Below are positions 1-4,737 of a DNA stretch of 6,034 nucleotides, piece by piece. This stretch comes from Candidatus Iainarchaeum sp. (GTDB lineage Archaea; B1Sed10-29). How positions within the stretch are numbered: the first letter of the stretch is position 1; each line of letters opens with the position of its first letter. A program made the position numbers and the translations under genes. Below the pieces are notes generated by a model. It was given only the letters and a program-made list of their open reading frames with translations. It did not search any database and was not told the DNA's origin. The stretch is from assembly GCA_003551125.1 (NCBI GenBank), contig PULY01000020.1, forward strand, positions 1 through 6,034, read 5' to 3'.

Positions 1-281
1 AAAAAGGAAAATCATTTGGAAAAATAATGAGTGACCTAGAAGGAACACTTAAAGGAGTTCTACTGAACCAAAAAGATGAAATAATAGCAAAAGTAGATGT
101 AAAAGACATAAGAGACGAAATAAAAAAACATAAAGACATAAAGGCAGTAGTATTTGATGGTATAATAACACAGAAACTAGTGGATTTAGCAAAGAAAAAT
201 AAAATAGATCACTTAGCAGGAAGGAAAAAAGGAGAAGTAAAAAGAGAAAAAGGAATAAACATACTCACATATCCAGATTAA
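1..281 (+). CDS. dnaG: archaeal DnaG primase, C-terminal end (5' truncated by window)
   Basis: The reading frame is open from base 3 to the TAA at 279-281, so the gene begins before the window; an ATG at 27 is an internal Met, not a start. The visible 92 or so residues contain an LEGTLKGVLL stretch, an AVVFDGIITQKLVDLAKK stretch and a closing Gly-rich/ILTYP segment. This matches, from memory of the family, the C-terminal region that follows the Toprim domain in archaeal DnaG proteins (usually about 400 residues or more). Archaeal DnaG is a primase-like protein that has also been found with the RNA-degrading exosome. The Toprim catalytic acidic residues lie outside the window and cannot be checked. 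The gene converges on the zinc-finger gene with no base between the stop codons. Identification is by recalled family resemblance and is fairly secure. Confidence 0.85.
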   Translation, partial: KGKSFGKIMSDLEGTLKGVLLNQKDEIIAKVDVKDIRDEIKKHKDIKAVVFDGIITQKLVDLAKKNKIDHLAGRKKGEVKREKGINILTYPD

Positions 282-797
282 TCAGTGAGATTTTGACTGA
301 TGGATATGTAAACCCCTTTCAGAATCAAAAGAACGACCACAGTCAGGGCAAACAAACCCCCTGGCTTTAACATATCTTTTTCTACCCTTAGAGTTTCTTT
401 TTGTTTCTTTTTTATCTTCTGAAGTTTCTTCAATCGATTTATTCTCTTTAAAACCACTAATAACCTCAATCAAAGAAACACGGAAATTCTCAGAACTATA
501 AAATAAAATACCTAAAACAAACAGAATCGACCAAAAAGCTATTCCAGCCAAAGGAACCAGCAATAATCCAAGTTTCATACTGGTTTCAAGGCCACCTACT
601 TCACCATAAATTGTCAAACTACCAAATTCCAATACAACAGATTGTCCAACCGGACCAATTAAAATAGAAATAATTGAAATCAAATTATAAACACTATTGA
701 GAATCATTAAACCCGAACCAAATAAAATTAAAGCACCAATTACTCTGACGAAGCGAACGTTTTCCAAATCAAAATTTACCAGTATTTTTTCCTTCAT
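282..797 (-). CDS. small membrane protein with a C-terminal C2H2 zinc finger
   Basis: This encodes 171 residues that I cannot match to a named family. Residues about 17-50 form a long hydrophobic stretch (one long or two short membrane helices), and residues about 77-100 form a second clear one. Residues 116-147 are a charged, Lys/Arg-rich linker, expected on the cytoplasmic side by the positive-inside rule. Residues 150-171 are a textbook zinc finger: Cys150-x2-Cys153-x12-His166-x4-His171, with the usual Phe and Leu core positions. The protein ends on the last zinc ligand. The start ATG (795-797) has an upstream AGGTG ribosome site (803-807, minus strand) about 5 nt away. Ile and Gly codons are mostly ATT and GGT, unlike the ATA and GGA of the plus-strand genes. 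A membrane-tethered nucleic-acid or protein-binding finger is an inference; the target is unknown. Confidence 0.8.
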   Translation of the reverse strand: MKEKILVNFDLENVRFVRVIGALILFGSGLMILNSVYNLISIISILIGPVGQSVVLEFGSLTIYGEVGGLETSMKLGLLLVPLAGIAFWSILFVLGILFYSSENFRVSLIEVISGFKENKSIEETSEDKKETKRNSKGRKRYVKARGFVCPDCGRSFDSERGLHIHQSKSH

Positions 798-802
798 TGA
801 AA

Positions 803-807
803 CACCT
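803..807 (-). promoter_or_regulatory. ribosome binding site of the zinc-finger gene
   Basis: The minus strand reads AGGTG, complementary to the archaeal 16S rRNA 3' end, a few bases before the ATG at 795-797. It supports that start. Confidence 0.6.
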
Positions 808-845
808 ACAAATACCTACTACCACTAACCTTAAAAACATTTACT

Positions 846-854
846 CTTATAAAA
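846..854 (-). promoter_or_regulatory. candidate TATA box for the zinc-finger gene
   Basis: The minus strand reads TTTTATAAG. With archaeal spacing of about 25 nt, transcription would start near 824, leaving a leader of roughly 27 nt that includes the ribosome site. A second AT-rich box (TTTTTAAG, about 831-838) is too close, because transcription would start right at the ribosome site. The same sequence read on the plus strand (TTATAAAA, 847-854) could also serve the tRNA-Val gene, with a start near 876. Confidence 0.4.
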
Positions 855-876
855 AACCACGTAGAAATAGACACAA

Positions 877-885
877 CTAAAAAAC
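877..885 (+). promoter_or_regulatory. weak candidate TATA box for tRNA-Val and the downstream cluster
   Basis: CTAAAAAAC lies about 35 bp before the mature 5' end of tRNA-Val; a start near 906 would give a leader of about 10 nt. The stronger TTATAAAA at 847-854 is the alternative. Neither can be proved from sequence. Confidence 0.25.
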
Positions 886-915
886 ACAAAGAACAAAGGT
901 AAACATCTAAGAAAA

Positions 916-988
916 GGGTCCGTAGTCTAGTGGCTATGACGATACCCTTACAAGGTATAGATCGGTGGTTCAAATCCGCCCGGACCCA
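916..988 (+). tRNA. tRNA-Val (anticodon TAC)
   Basis: This is a complete 73-nt cloverleaf. The acceptor stem GGGTCCG (916-922) pairs perfectly with CGGACCC (981-987), with discriminator A988. The D stem is GTC/GAC (925-927, 938-940). The anticodon stem ATACC/GGTAT (942-946, 954-958) encloses the loop CTTACAA with anticodon TAC at 949-951. The variable loop has 5 nt. The T stem GGTGG/CCGCC (one G-U pair) encloses TTCAAAT. There is no intron, and CCA is not encoded (TT follows). It reads GUA and probably other Val codons. It is the first gene of the plus-strand translation cluster. Confidence 0.97.
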
Positions 989-1065
989 TTCAAACAACTC
1001 ACCCAGTAAAAAATAAAAAGAAAAGATGAAAAACCTAAGTTATGCGAGAACCATGAAAAAATAAA

Positions 1066-1136
1066 GCGCCGATGGTCCAGCGGTAAGACACGAGATTGCC
1101 ATTCTCGCAACCCGGGTTCAAATCCCGGTCGGCGCA
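1066..1136 (+). tRNA. tRNA-Gly (anticodon GCC)
   Basis: This is a complete 71-nt cloverleaf. The acceptor stem GCGCCGA (1066-1072) pairs with TCGGCGC (1129-1135), with discriminator A1136. The D stem is GTC/GAC (1075-1077, 1087-1089). The anticodon stem CGAGA/TCTCG encloses the loop TTGCCAT with anticodon GCC at 1098-1100. The variable loop has 4 nt. The T stem CCGGG/CCCGG encloses TTCAAAT. There is no intron and no encoded CCA. It ends 22 nt before the serS start, so 3'-end processing would release an mRNA whose ribosome site lies about 9 nt from its new 5' end. Confidence 0.97.
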
Positions 1137-1144
1137 TGAAGAAC

Positions 1145-1149
1145 AGGAG
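1145..1149 (+). promoter_or_regulatory. ribosome binding site deciding the serS start
   Basis: AGGAG lies 9 nt before the ATG at 1159. It decides for this ATG over an in-frame ATG at 1096, which falls inside the anticodon loop of tRNA-Gly. Confidence 0.75.
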
Positions 1150-1158
1150 AAAAAAATA

Positions 1159-2427
1159 ATGATTCCGATAAAAATAATTAGAGAAGACCCTGAAAAGATA
1201 ATGGAGACATTGAAAAAAAGAGGAAAAGAATTTCCATTAGAAGAACTAAGAGAAATTGATAAAAAATGGAGAAAAAGAAAAAAAGAAGCGGATAAACTTA
1301 GACATAAAAGAAACAATATAGGAGAAAAGATAGCGGAAAAAAAGAAAAAAGGAAAACAAGCAGAAGAAAAAATAGAGAAAATGCAGGAAATAAAAAAAGA
1401 ACTAGAGGAAAAAGAAGAAGAAACAAAAAAACTCAATCATAAAAGAGAAAAACTCTGGATGAGCCTACCAAATCTCCTGGATTCAGAAGTACCAAAGGGA
1501 GAAACAGAAGAGGATAACAAGGAGATAAGTAAATGGGGAGAGAAACTAGAGAGAAATTTTAAAACAAAAACACATTTGGAACTAGCGAGAGAACTGAATT
1601 TAATAGATGAAAAAGCAAGTGAAGTGACAGGAGAAGGTTTCTATTACTTAAAAAATGATTTAGCAATGCTGGATATAGCGCTACAAAAATTCACAATAGA
1701 TAAATTAACTGAAAAAGGATACGAATTGATAGAACCTCCATTCATGCTTAGAGAGGAAATATATAAAAAAGCGACAAATGTGGATAAATTTAAAGAAGAT
1801 ATGTACGGAGTAAAAGACACGGACAAATACTTAATAGGAACTTCGGAACATCCAATGGTCGCAATGCATAAAGACGAAGTATATCAAAAAGAAGAACTAC
1901 CGAAAAAATACGTAGCAATAAGCCCTTGCTTCAGAAAAGAAGCAGGAACCCATGGAAAGTACAGAAAAGGATTATACAGAATGCATCAATTCAACAAAAT
2001 AGAACAATTCATAGTCTGCAAACCAGAAAATGAGGAAAAATACTTCAAAGAGCTGCAAGAAAACGCTGAAGAAATATACCAGGAACTAAAAATACCTTAC
2101 AGGGTAGTAATCCTCTGTGGAGGAGATACACCCAAAACACAGGCAAAAACATACGATGTAGAAGCACTGATGGCTGATGGAGAATACAGAGAGATAGGAT
2201 CAAACAGCACCAGTAAAGATTACCAAGCAAGAAGAATGAATATAAAATACGAAAAGGAAAAATATGGAGAAAGAGAATACGTTTATACACTGAACAACAC
2301 AGGAGTAGCAACCAGTAGAACAATGTTAGCAATAATGGAGAATCACCAAAACGAAAAAGGAGAAATAAACATCCCAAAAGCATTACAACCCTATATGAAT
2401 GGAAAAAAGAAAATAAAAAAGAAATAA
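1159..2427 (+). CDS. serS: seryl-tRNA synthetase (common, bacterial-like type)
   Basis: This encodes 422 residues, the usual size for the common SerRS. The class II enzyme charges tRNA-Ser with serine using ATP in the cytoplasm. Residues about 28-98 are an extremely Lys/Glu-rich stretch forming the antiparallel coiled-coil arm that grips the long variable arm of tRNA-Ser. The class II core follows: motif 1 around GYELIEPPF (187-195), the TSE serine-site motif (228-230), motif 2 from FRKEAGTHGKYRKGL (258-272) through Gln277-Phe278, and motif 3 with NNTGVATSRTMLAIMENHQ (379-397), including its invariant Arg387. The rare methanogen-type SerRS is excluded by this layout. The last nine residues (NGKKKIKKK) form a short basic tail. 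The start follows from the ribosome site at 1145-1149. The TAA stop ends 1 nt before tRNA-Lys, so cotranscription with the flanking tRNAs is very likely. Confidence 0.97.
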   Translation: MIPIKIIREDPEKIMETLKKRGKEFPLEELREIDKKWRKRKKEADKLRHKRNNIGEKIAEKKKKGKQAEEKIEKMQEIKKELEEKEEETKKLNHKREKLWMSLPNLLDSEVPKGETEEDNKEISKWGEKLERNFKTKTHLELARELNLIDEKASEVTGEGFYYLKNDLAMLDIALQKFTIDKLTEKGYELIEPPFMLREEIYKKATNVDKFKEDMYGVKDTDKYLIGTSEHPMVAMHKDEVYQKEELPKKYVAISPCFRKEAGTHGKYRKGLYRMHQFNKIEQFIVCKPENEEKYFKELQENAEEIYQELKIPYRVVILCGGDTPKTQAKTYDVEALMADGEYREIGSNSTSKDYQARRMNIKYEKEKYGEREYVYTLNNTGVATSRTMLAIMENHQNEKGEINIPKALQPYMNGKKKIKKK

Positions 2428-2466
2428 TGGGCCGGTAGCTCAGTCTGGCAGAGCACCAGGCTCTTA

Positions 2467-2517
2467 AGAATCCTTTGGAAAAAGTTTATATCAAAACTTT
2501 TCTAAAGTTTGGGAGAT
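2467..2517 (+). other. tRNA-Lys intron (51 nt, canonical position 37/38)
   Basis: The intron lies after A37 of the anticodon loop, the commonest archaeal position, and would be removed by the tRNA splicing endonuclease. Loop bases C2461, U2462, C2463 and U2464 can pair with G2515, A2514, G2513 and G2512, giving the 4-bp central helix of a bulge-helix-bulge, with 2516-2518 as the 3' bulge and 2465-2467 as the 5' bulge. The inner helix next to the 5' bulge is poor (G2468 faces G2511), so the motif is relaxed. The rest folds into a hairpin of about 14 bp (2473-2487 with 2494-2507, one bulged A, loop 2488-2493). A shift of both cuts by one base (2468-2518) gives the same mature sequence. Confidence 0.85.
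2484..2492 (+). promoter_or_regulatory. TATA-like sequence inside the tRNA-Lys intron
   Basis: GTTTATATC, preceded by the purine run GGAAAAA, fits an archaeal TATA box with an upstream BRE. Transcription would start near 2513-2516 and give lysS a leader of about 60 nt carrying the tRNA 3' half. In such AT-rich DNA this may be chance. Confidence 0.3.
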
Positions 2518-2573
2518 ACCTGGTAGCCGCGGGTTCAAATCCCGTCCGGCCCGTAAATCAAGAGAAGATAAAC

Positions 2574-4127
2574 ATGAATGAATCAAAACATTGGGCAGAC
2601 AAATATGCAGAAGAGATAGTTGAGAAAAAACCAGATAAAGAGAAATACTTAGTTAAATCAGGGATAACACCTTCTGGAGTAGTGCACGCAGGAAACTTCA
2701 GAGAAATAATTACACAAAACTTTGTACACAAAGCAATTAAAAAAAGAGGAGAAAAATCAACCTATCTATACTTCTGGGACGACTACGACAGATTTAGAAA
2801 AGTTCCAAAAGGAGTAGACAAATCATGGAAAAAATATATAGGTCTACCAGTAACGGAAACACCAGACCCATGGGAATGCCACGAATCATACGCTGAACAC
2901 TTCAAAAGCGAAGTAAACGAAGAACTAAAAAGACTAAATATAAATGAATTGGAGTTCAAATCCGCTTCAGAAGAATACAAAAAAGGAACATTCACAGAAT
3001 TAATAAAGAAAGCTCTAGAGAACCAAGATAAAATAAGAGAAATACTGAATCGTTATAGAGAAGAACCACATGGAGAAGAATGGATACCTATCAGAGTATA
3101 TTGTGAGGAATGTGGAAAAGACACAACAGAATCAAAGTATCTCGGAGAATACGAATTAGAATATAAATGTGATTGTGGAGAAAAATCAGTTTTGAACTTC
3201 AAAAAAAATCCAGGGAACGCTAAATTACCTTGGAGAGTTGATTGGCCAATGCAATGGTCAAAATATGATGTGGATTTTGAATCATCAGGAAAGGAACACC
3301 AAGCATCAGGAGGAAGCGTCGACACAGCAATACCGATATCAAAAGAAATATTCAATCAAGAACCCCCTATTCAACCAATGTACGAATTCATATCTATAAA
3401 AGGACAAAAAGAGAAAATGAGTTCCTCAAAAGGAAATGTAATAAAAATTAAAGAACTATTAGAAGTATACGAGCCAAACGTAGCTCTATACTTATACACC
3501 ACTAAGATAAACAAAGCATTTGAAATAGCATTTGATGAAGAAATAATAAATATATATAATAGATTCGACAGAGCCGAAGAATCATACTTCGAAGACGGAG
3601 ATGAAAATGAAGCGAGAAGATACGAATTATCAATGAAAGAGATACCTGAACAACAACCTCAAAGAATTCCATTTGGATTCTGCTCCACAATAGCACAAGT
3701 ATCCAAAGATAAAGAAAAAAGGAAAAACATACTGAAAAGAACAGGACACTTGAAAAACCCAAGTGAAAAAGACATAGAGTTAGCTTTAAAGAGAATAGAG
3801 CTAGCAGGAAATTGGATAGAGAAATATGCTTCAGAGAAATATAAATATAAAATTAAAGAAAAAATACCTAAATCAGTAGAAGATATAGATAAAGAGATAC
3901 TGGAAATTTATGAGAAAACAGCAGAAGAAATAAAAAAAGGAAAAAACGGTCAAGAAATACAGCAATTTATCTATGAAACAGCAAAAGAGAAAGAAATTCC
4001 GATTGGAAAAACCTTCAAAGCAGGATATCAACTAATTCTAGGTAAAAAGCAAGGACCACGACTTGGACCTTTCCTAACAACACTGGAAGAAAACTTTGTA
4101 GTGAAAAGACTCAAAAGAAAAGGATAA
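2574..4127 (+). CDS. lysS: lysyl-tRNA synthetase, class I
   Basis: This encodes 517 residues, normal for the class I enzyme (also called LysK) found in most archaea and some bacteria. It charges tRNA-Lys with lysine in the cytoplasm. The Rossmann core carries the HIGH-type motif PSGVVHAGN (33-41) and the KMSKS-type loop EKMSSSKGN (280-288). Between them, Cys177-x2-Cys180 and Cys199-x-Cys201 form a likely zinc site. The segment WPMQW-(x)n-GKEHQASGG (224-247) is typical of the family's active site. Residues about 320-517 form the mainly helical anticodon-binding half. The ATG at 2574 is chosen because it gives the family-typical N terminus and lies just after tRNA-Lys; the frame is open upstream, but only through the tRNA. 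Only a weak purine stretch (AAGAGAAG) precedes the start, so the ribosome site is poor. Confidence 0.96.
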   Translation: MNESKHWADKYAEEIVEKKPDKEKYLVKSGITPSGVVHAGNFREIITQNFVHKAIKKRGEKSTYLYFWDDYDRFRKVPKGVDKSWKKYIGLPVTETPDPWECHESYAEHFKSEVNEELKRLNINELEFKSASEEYKKGTFTELIKKALENQDKIREILNRYREEPHGEEWIPIRVYCEECGKDTTESKYLGEYELEYKCDCGEKSVLNFKKNPGNAKLPWRVDWPMQWSKYDVDFESSGKEHQASGGSVDTAIPISKEIFNQEPPIQPMYEFISIKGQKEKMSSSKGNVIKIKELLEVYEPNVALYLYTTKINKAFEIAFDEEIINIYNRFDRAEESYFEDGDENEARRYELSMKEIPEQQPQRIPFGFCSTIAQVSKDKEKRKNILKRTGHLKNPSEKDIELALKRIELAGNWIEKYASEKYKYKIKEKIPKSVEDIDKEILEIYEKTAEEIKKGKNGQEIQQFIYETAKEKEIPIGKTFKAGYQLILGKKQGPRLGPFLTTLEENFVVKRLKRKG

Positions 4128-4160
4128 AGACTAAAAAATCGACAATAGACGTAGACAAAG

Positions 4161-4169
4161 AATATAAAG
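4161..4169 (+). promoter_or_regulatory. candidate TATA box for the Cys-rich microprotein
   Basis: AATATAAAG, preceded by the purine-rich ACAAAG, is a good archaeal TATA/BRE candidate. A start near 4189-4191 would leave a leader of about 27 nt containing the ribosome site but not the complementary upstream arm at 4171-4178. Confidence 0.45.
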
Positions 4170-4170
4170 A

Positions 4171-4212
4171 AACACCTCATTAATTCCAAAACTAAGAAAT
4201 AAAAGAGGTGTT
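4171..4212 (+). repeat. 8-bp inverted repeat that includes a Shine-Dalgarno sequence
   Basis: AACACCTC (4171-4178) is the exact reverse complement of GAGGTGTT (4205-4212), separated by 26 nt. The right arm holds the AGAGGTG ribosome site of the microprotein gene. In a transcript reading through from lysS, the two arms could pair and hide the ribosome site; in DNA, the pair could be an operator spanning the core promoter. No T-run follows, so it does not look like a terminator. Confidence 0.55.
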
Positions 4213-4216
4213 AAAA

Positions 4217-4303
4217 TTGAAATCAAAAGTAGAATTAGGCGGACATAAAAAAGACTGTGACGATGAAAAAGATTGCGGCAAATGCAAAAACAATTTATGC
4301 TAG
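4217..4303 (+). CDS. Cys-rich microprotein, 28 residues
   Basis: This small frame starts at a TTG (4217) placed 6 nt after the strong ribosome site AGAGGTG (4204-4210) and ends at TAG 4301-4303, with a second in-phase TAA close by at 4304-4306. The in-frame GTG at 4208 lies inside the ribosome site and cannot be the start. The product is hydrophilic, with His10, Cys14, Cys20, Cys23 and Cys28 in the pattern H-x3-C-x5-C-x2-C-x4-C, plus GGH and an Asp/Lys-rich middle. Four cysteines in 28 residues, including a CxxC, suggest a small zinc or iron site; that is inference. It has its own TATA candidate 90 nt after lysS and converges on the TrmB-like gene. I do not recognise the family. It could be a chance frame, but the ribosome site and Cys spacing argue against that. 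Confidence 0.6.
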   Translation: MKSKVELGGHKKDCDDEKDCGKCKNNLC

Positions 4304-4346
4304 TAAATTCAAATAGGCTCACCCTAACCCCTTAATAGTCTCGAAA

Positions 4347-4673
4347 TTAATTTATCTCTGAATTTATGATATCTAATGCCTTTTCCCCACTTTTCTTAAT
4401 CTCCTCATACTTATCTTTCTCTCTACGGGTTAAAAAATTGATTATATACTCAGGATCCGAAGCAACGTATCTCCTAGGCCTACCCAAACCTGAATTTAGA
4501 AAATTCATATTCTCCAATGAATCAAGAACAGAGTAAACCTTAGTATAAGGAATACCCGTATTTTCGGAAACCTCTTTAGCAGTACATTCAGGGTTTTCAA
4601 TAACATAAGCAAGAGCCTTAGAATCATACTTCGTCAAACCAAGCTTCTGCATCTGAACAGCTATACAATACAT
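4347..4673 (-). CDS. minimal TrmB-like winged-helix transcription regulator
   Basis: This encodes 108 residues. Residues about 10-80 match the N-terminal DNA-binding domain of the TrmB family as I recall it: GLTKYDSKALAYVI for helix 1, a TAKEVSENTGIP turn (31-42), the recognition helix TKVYSVLDSLENM (44-56), and a wing with GRPRRYVASDPEYI (64-77). Residues 83-108 form one charged helix, perhaps for dimerisation. The sugar-binding C-terminal domain of full-length TrmB proteins (about 250-350 residues) is absent, so the ligand, if any, is unknown. The ATG at 4671-4673 is supported by a strong ribosome site 7 nt upstream. Val codons are all GTT and Gly codons mostly GGT. It is divergent from the prenyl synthase gene and convergent with the microprotein. 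Paired inverted repeats over its own promoter suggest self-regulation. Confidence 0.88.
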   Translation of the reverse strand: MYCIAVQMQKLGLTKYDSKALAYVIENPECTAKEVSENTGIPYTKVYSVLDSLENMNFLNSGLGRPRRYVASDPEYIINFLTRREKDKYEEIKKSGEKALDIINSEIN

Positions 4674-4680
4674 TTAATAA

Positions 4681-4685
4681 CCTCC
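4681..4685 (-). promoter_or_regulatory. ribosome binding site of the TrmB-like gene
   Basis: The minus strand reads GGAGG (followed by TT), 7 nt before the ATG at 4673. This is the best-matched ribosome site in the window and fixes the start. Confidence 0.8.
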
Positions 4686-4720
4686 ATTTAACTATTTTTC
4701 ATTTGAAAACATACAAACCA

Positions 4721-4736
4721 TGATTAATTGCAATCA
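4721..4736. repeat. inverted repeat 1 (TGATT...AATCA), candidate operator
   Basis: TGATTAATTGCAATCA has 5-bp inverted arms around 6 bp and contains the perfect palindrome ATTGCAAT (4727-4734). It lies near the expected transcription start of the TrmB-like gene, about 50 bp before its start codon. Confidence 0.5.
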
Positions 4737-4737
4737 G

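Larger units (their letters stand above)
2429..2553 (+). tRNA. tRNA-Lys (anticodon CTT), interrupted by an intron
   Basis: The exons are 2429-2466 and 2518-2553, giving a 74-nt mature tRNA. The acceptor stem GGGCCGG (2429-2435) pairs with CCGGCCC (2546-2552); discriminator G2553 fits archaeal tRNA-Lys. The D stem is GCTC/GAGC (2438-2441, 2451-2454). The anticodon stem CCAGG/CCTGG (2456-2460, 2519-2523) closes, after intron removal, the 7-nt loop CTCTTAA with anticodon CTT at 2463-2465. The variable loop has 5 nt. The T stem GCGGG/CCCGT (one G-U pair) encloses TTCAAAT. CCA is not encoded. The gene sits 1 nt after serS and 20 nt before the gene for its own class I synthetase, a cognate pairing unlikely to be accidental. 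Confidence 0.96.

Noticed and set aside
806..997. Minus-strand frame of 63 codons across tRNA-Val
   Set aside because: It is mostly the antisense of a perfect tRNA and gives the RADLNHRSIPC-type peptide common in false calls over tRNAs.
1026..1064. 12-codon ATG frame just before tRNA-Gly, a possible leader peptide
   Set aside because: No ribosome site precedes it, and a frame this short is expected by chance in the spacer.
1096..1158. N-terminal extension of serS by 21 codons
   Set aside because: The extra codons translate the 3' part of tRNA-Gly; the ribosome site at 1145 and family length favour ATG 1159.
1035..1436. Minus-strand Ser/Phe-rich frame
   Set aside because: It is the antisense of tRNA-Gly and of the Lys/Glu-rich coiled-coil arm of serS; its low-complexity composition is explained by that.
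2475..2573. N-terminal extension of lysS by 33 codons
   Set aside because: The extension runs through the tRNA-Lys intron and 3' exon; class I LysRS proteins begin close to the residues coded from 2574.
4171..4212. Inverted repeat as a transcription terminator of lysS
   Set aside because: No T-run follows, the loop is long, and archaeal termination normally relies on T-rich stretches rather than hairpins.
4131..4322. Minus-strand hydrophobic frame of 63 codons with a GTG start and a weak AGGGG upstream, 24 nt after the TrmB-like gene
   Set aside because: It covers the microprotein antisense. Its Arg codons are CGC/CGT, not AGA, and its Leu/Ile/Phe content is what an A-rich opposite strand gives. 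It would become interesting if transcripts or homologues support it.
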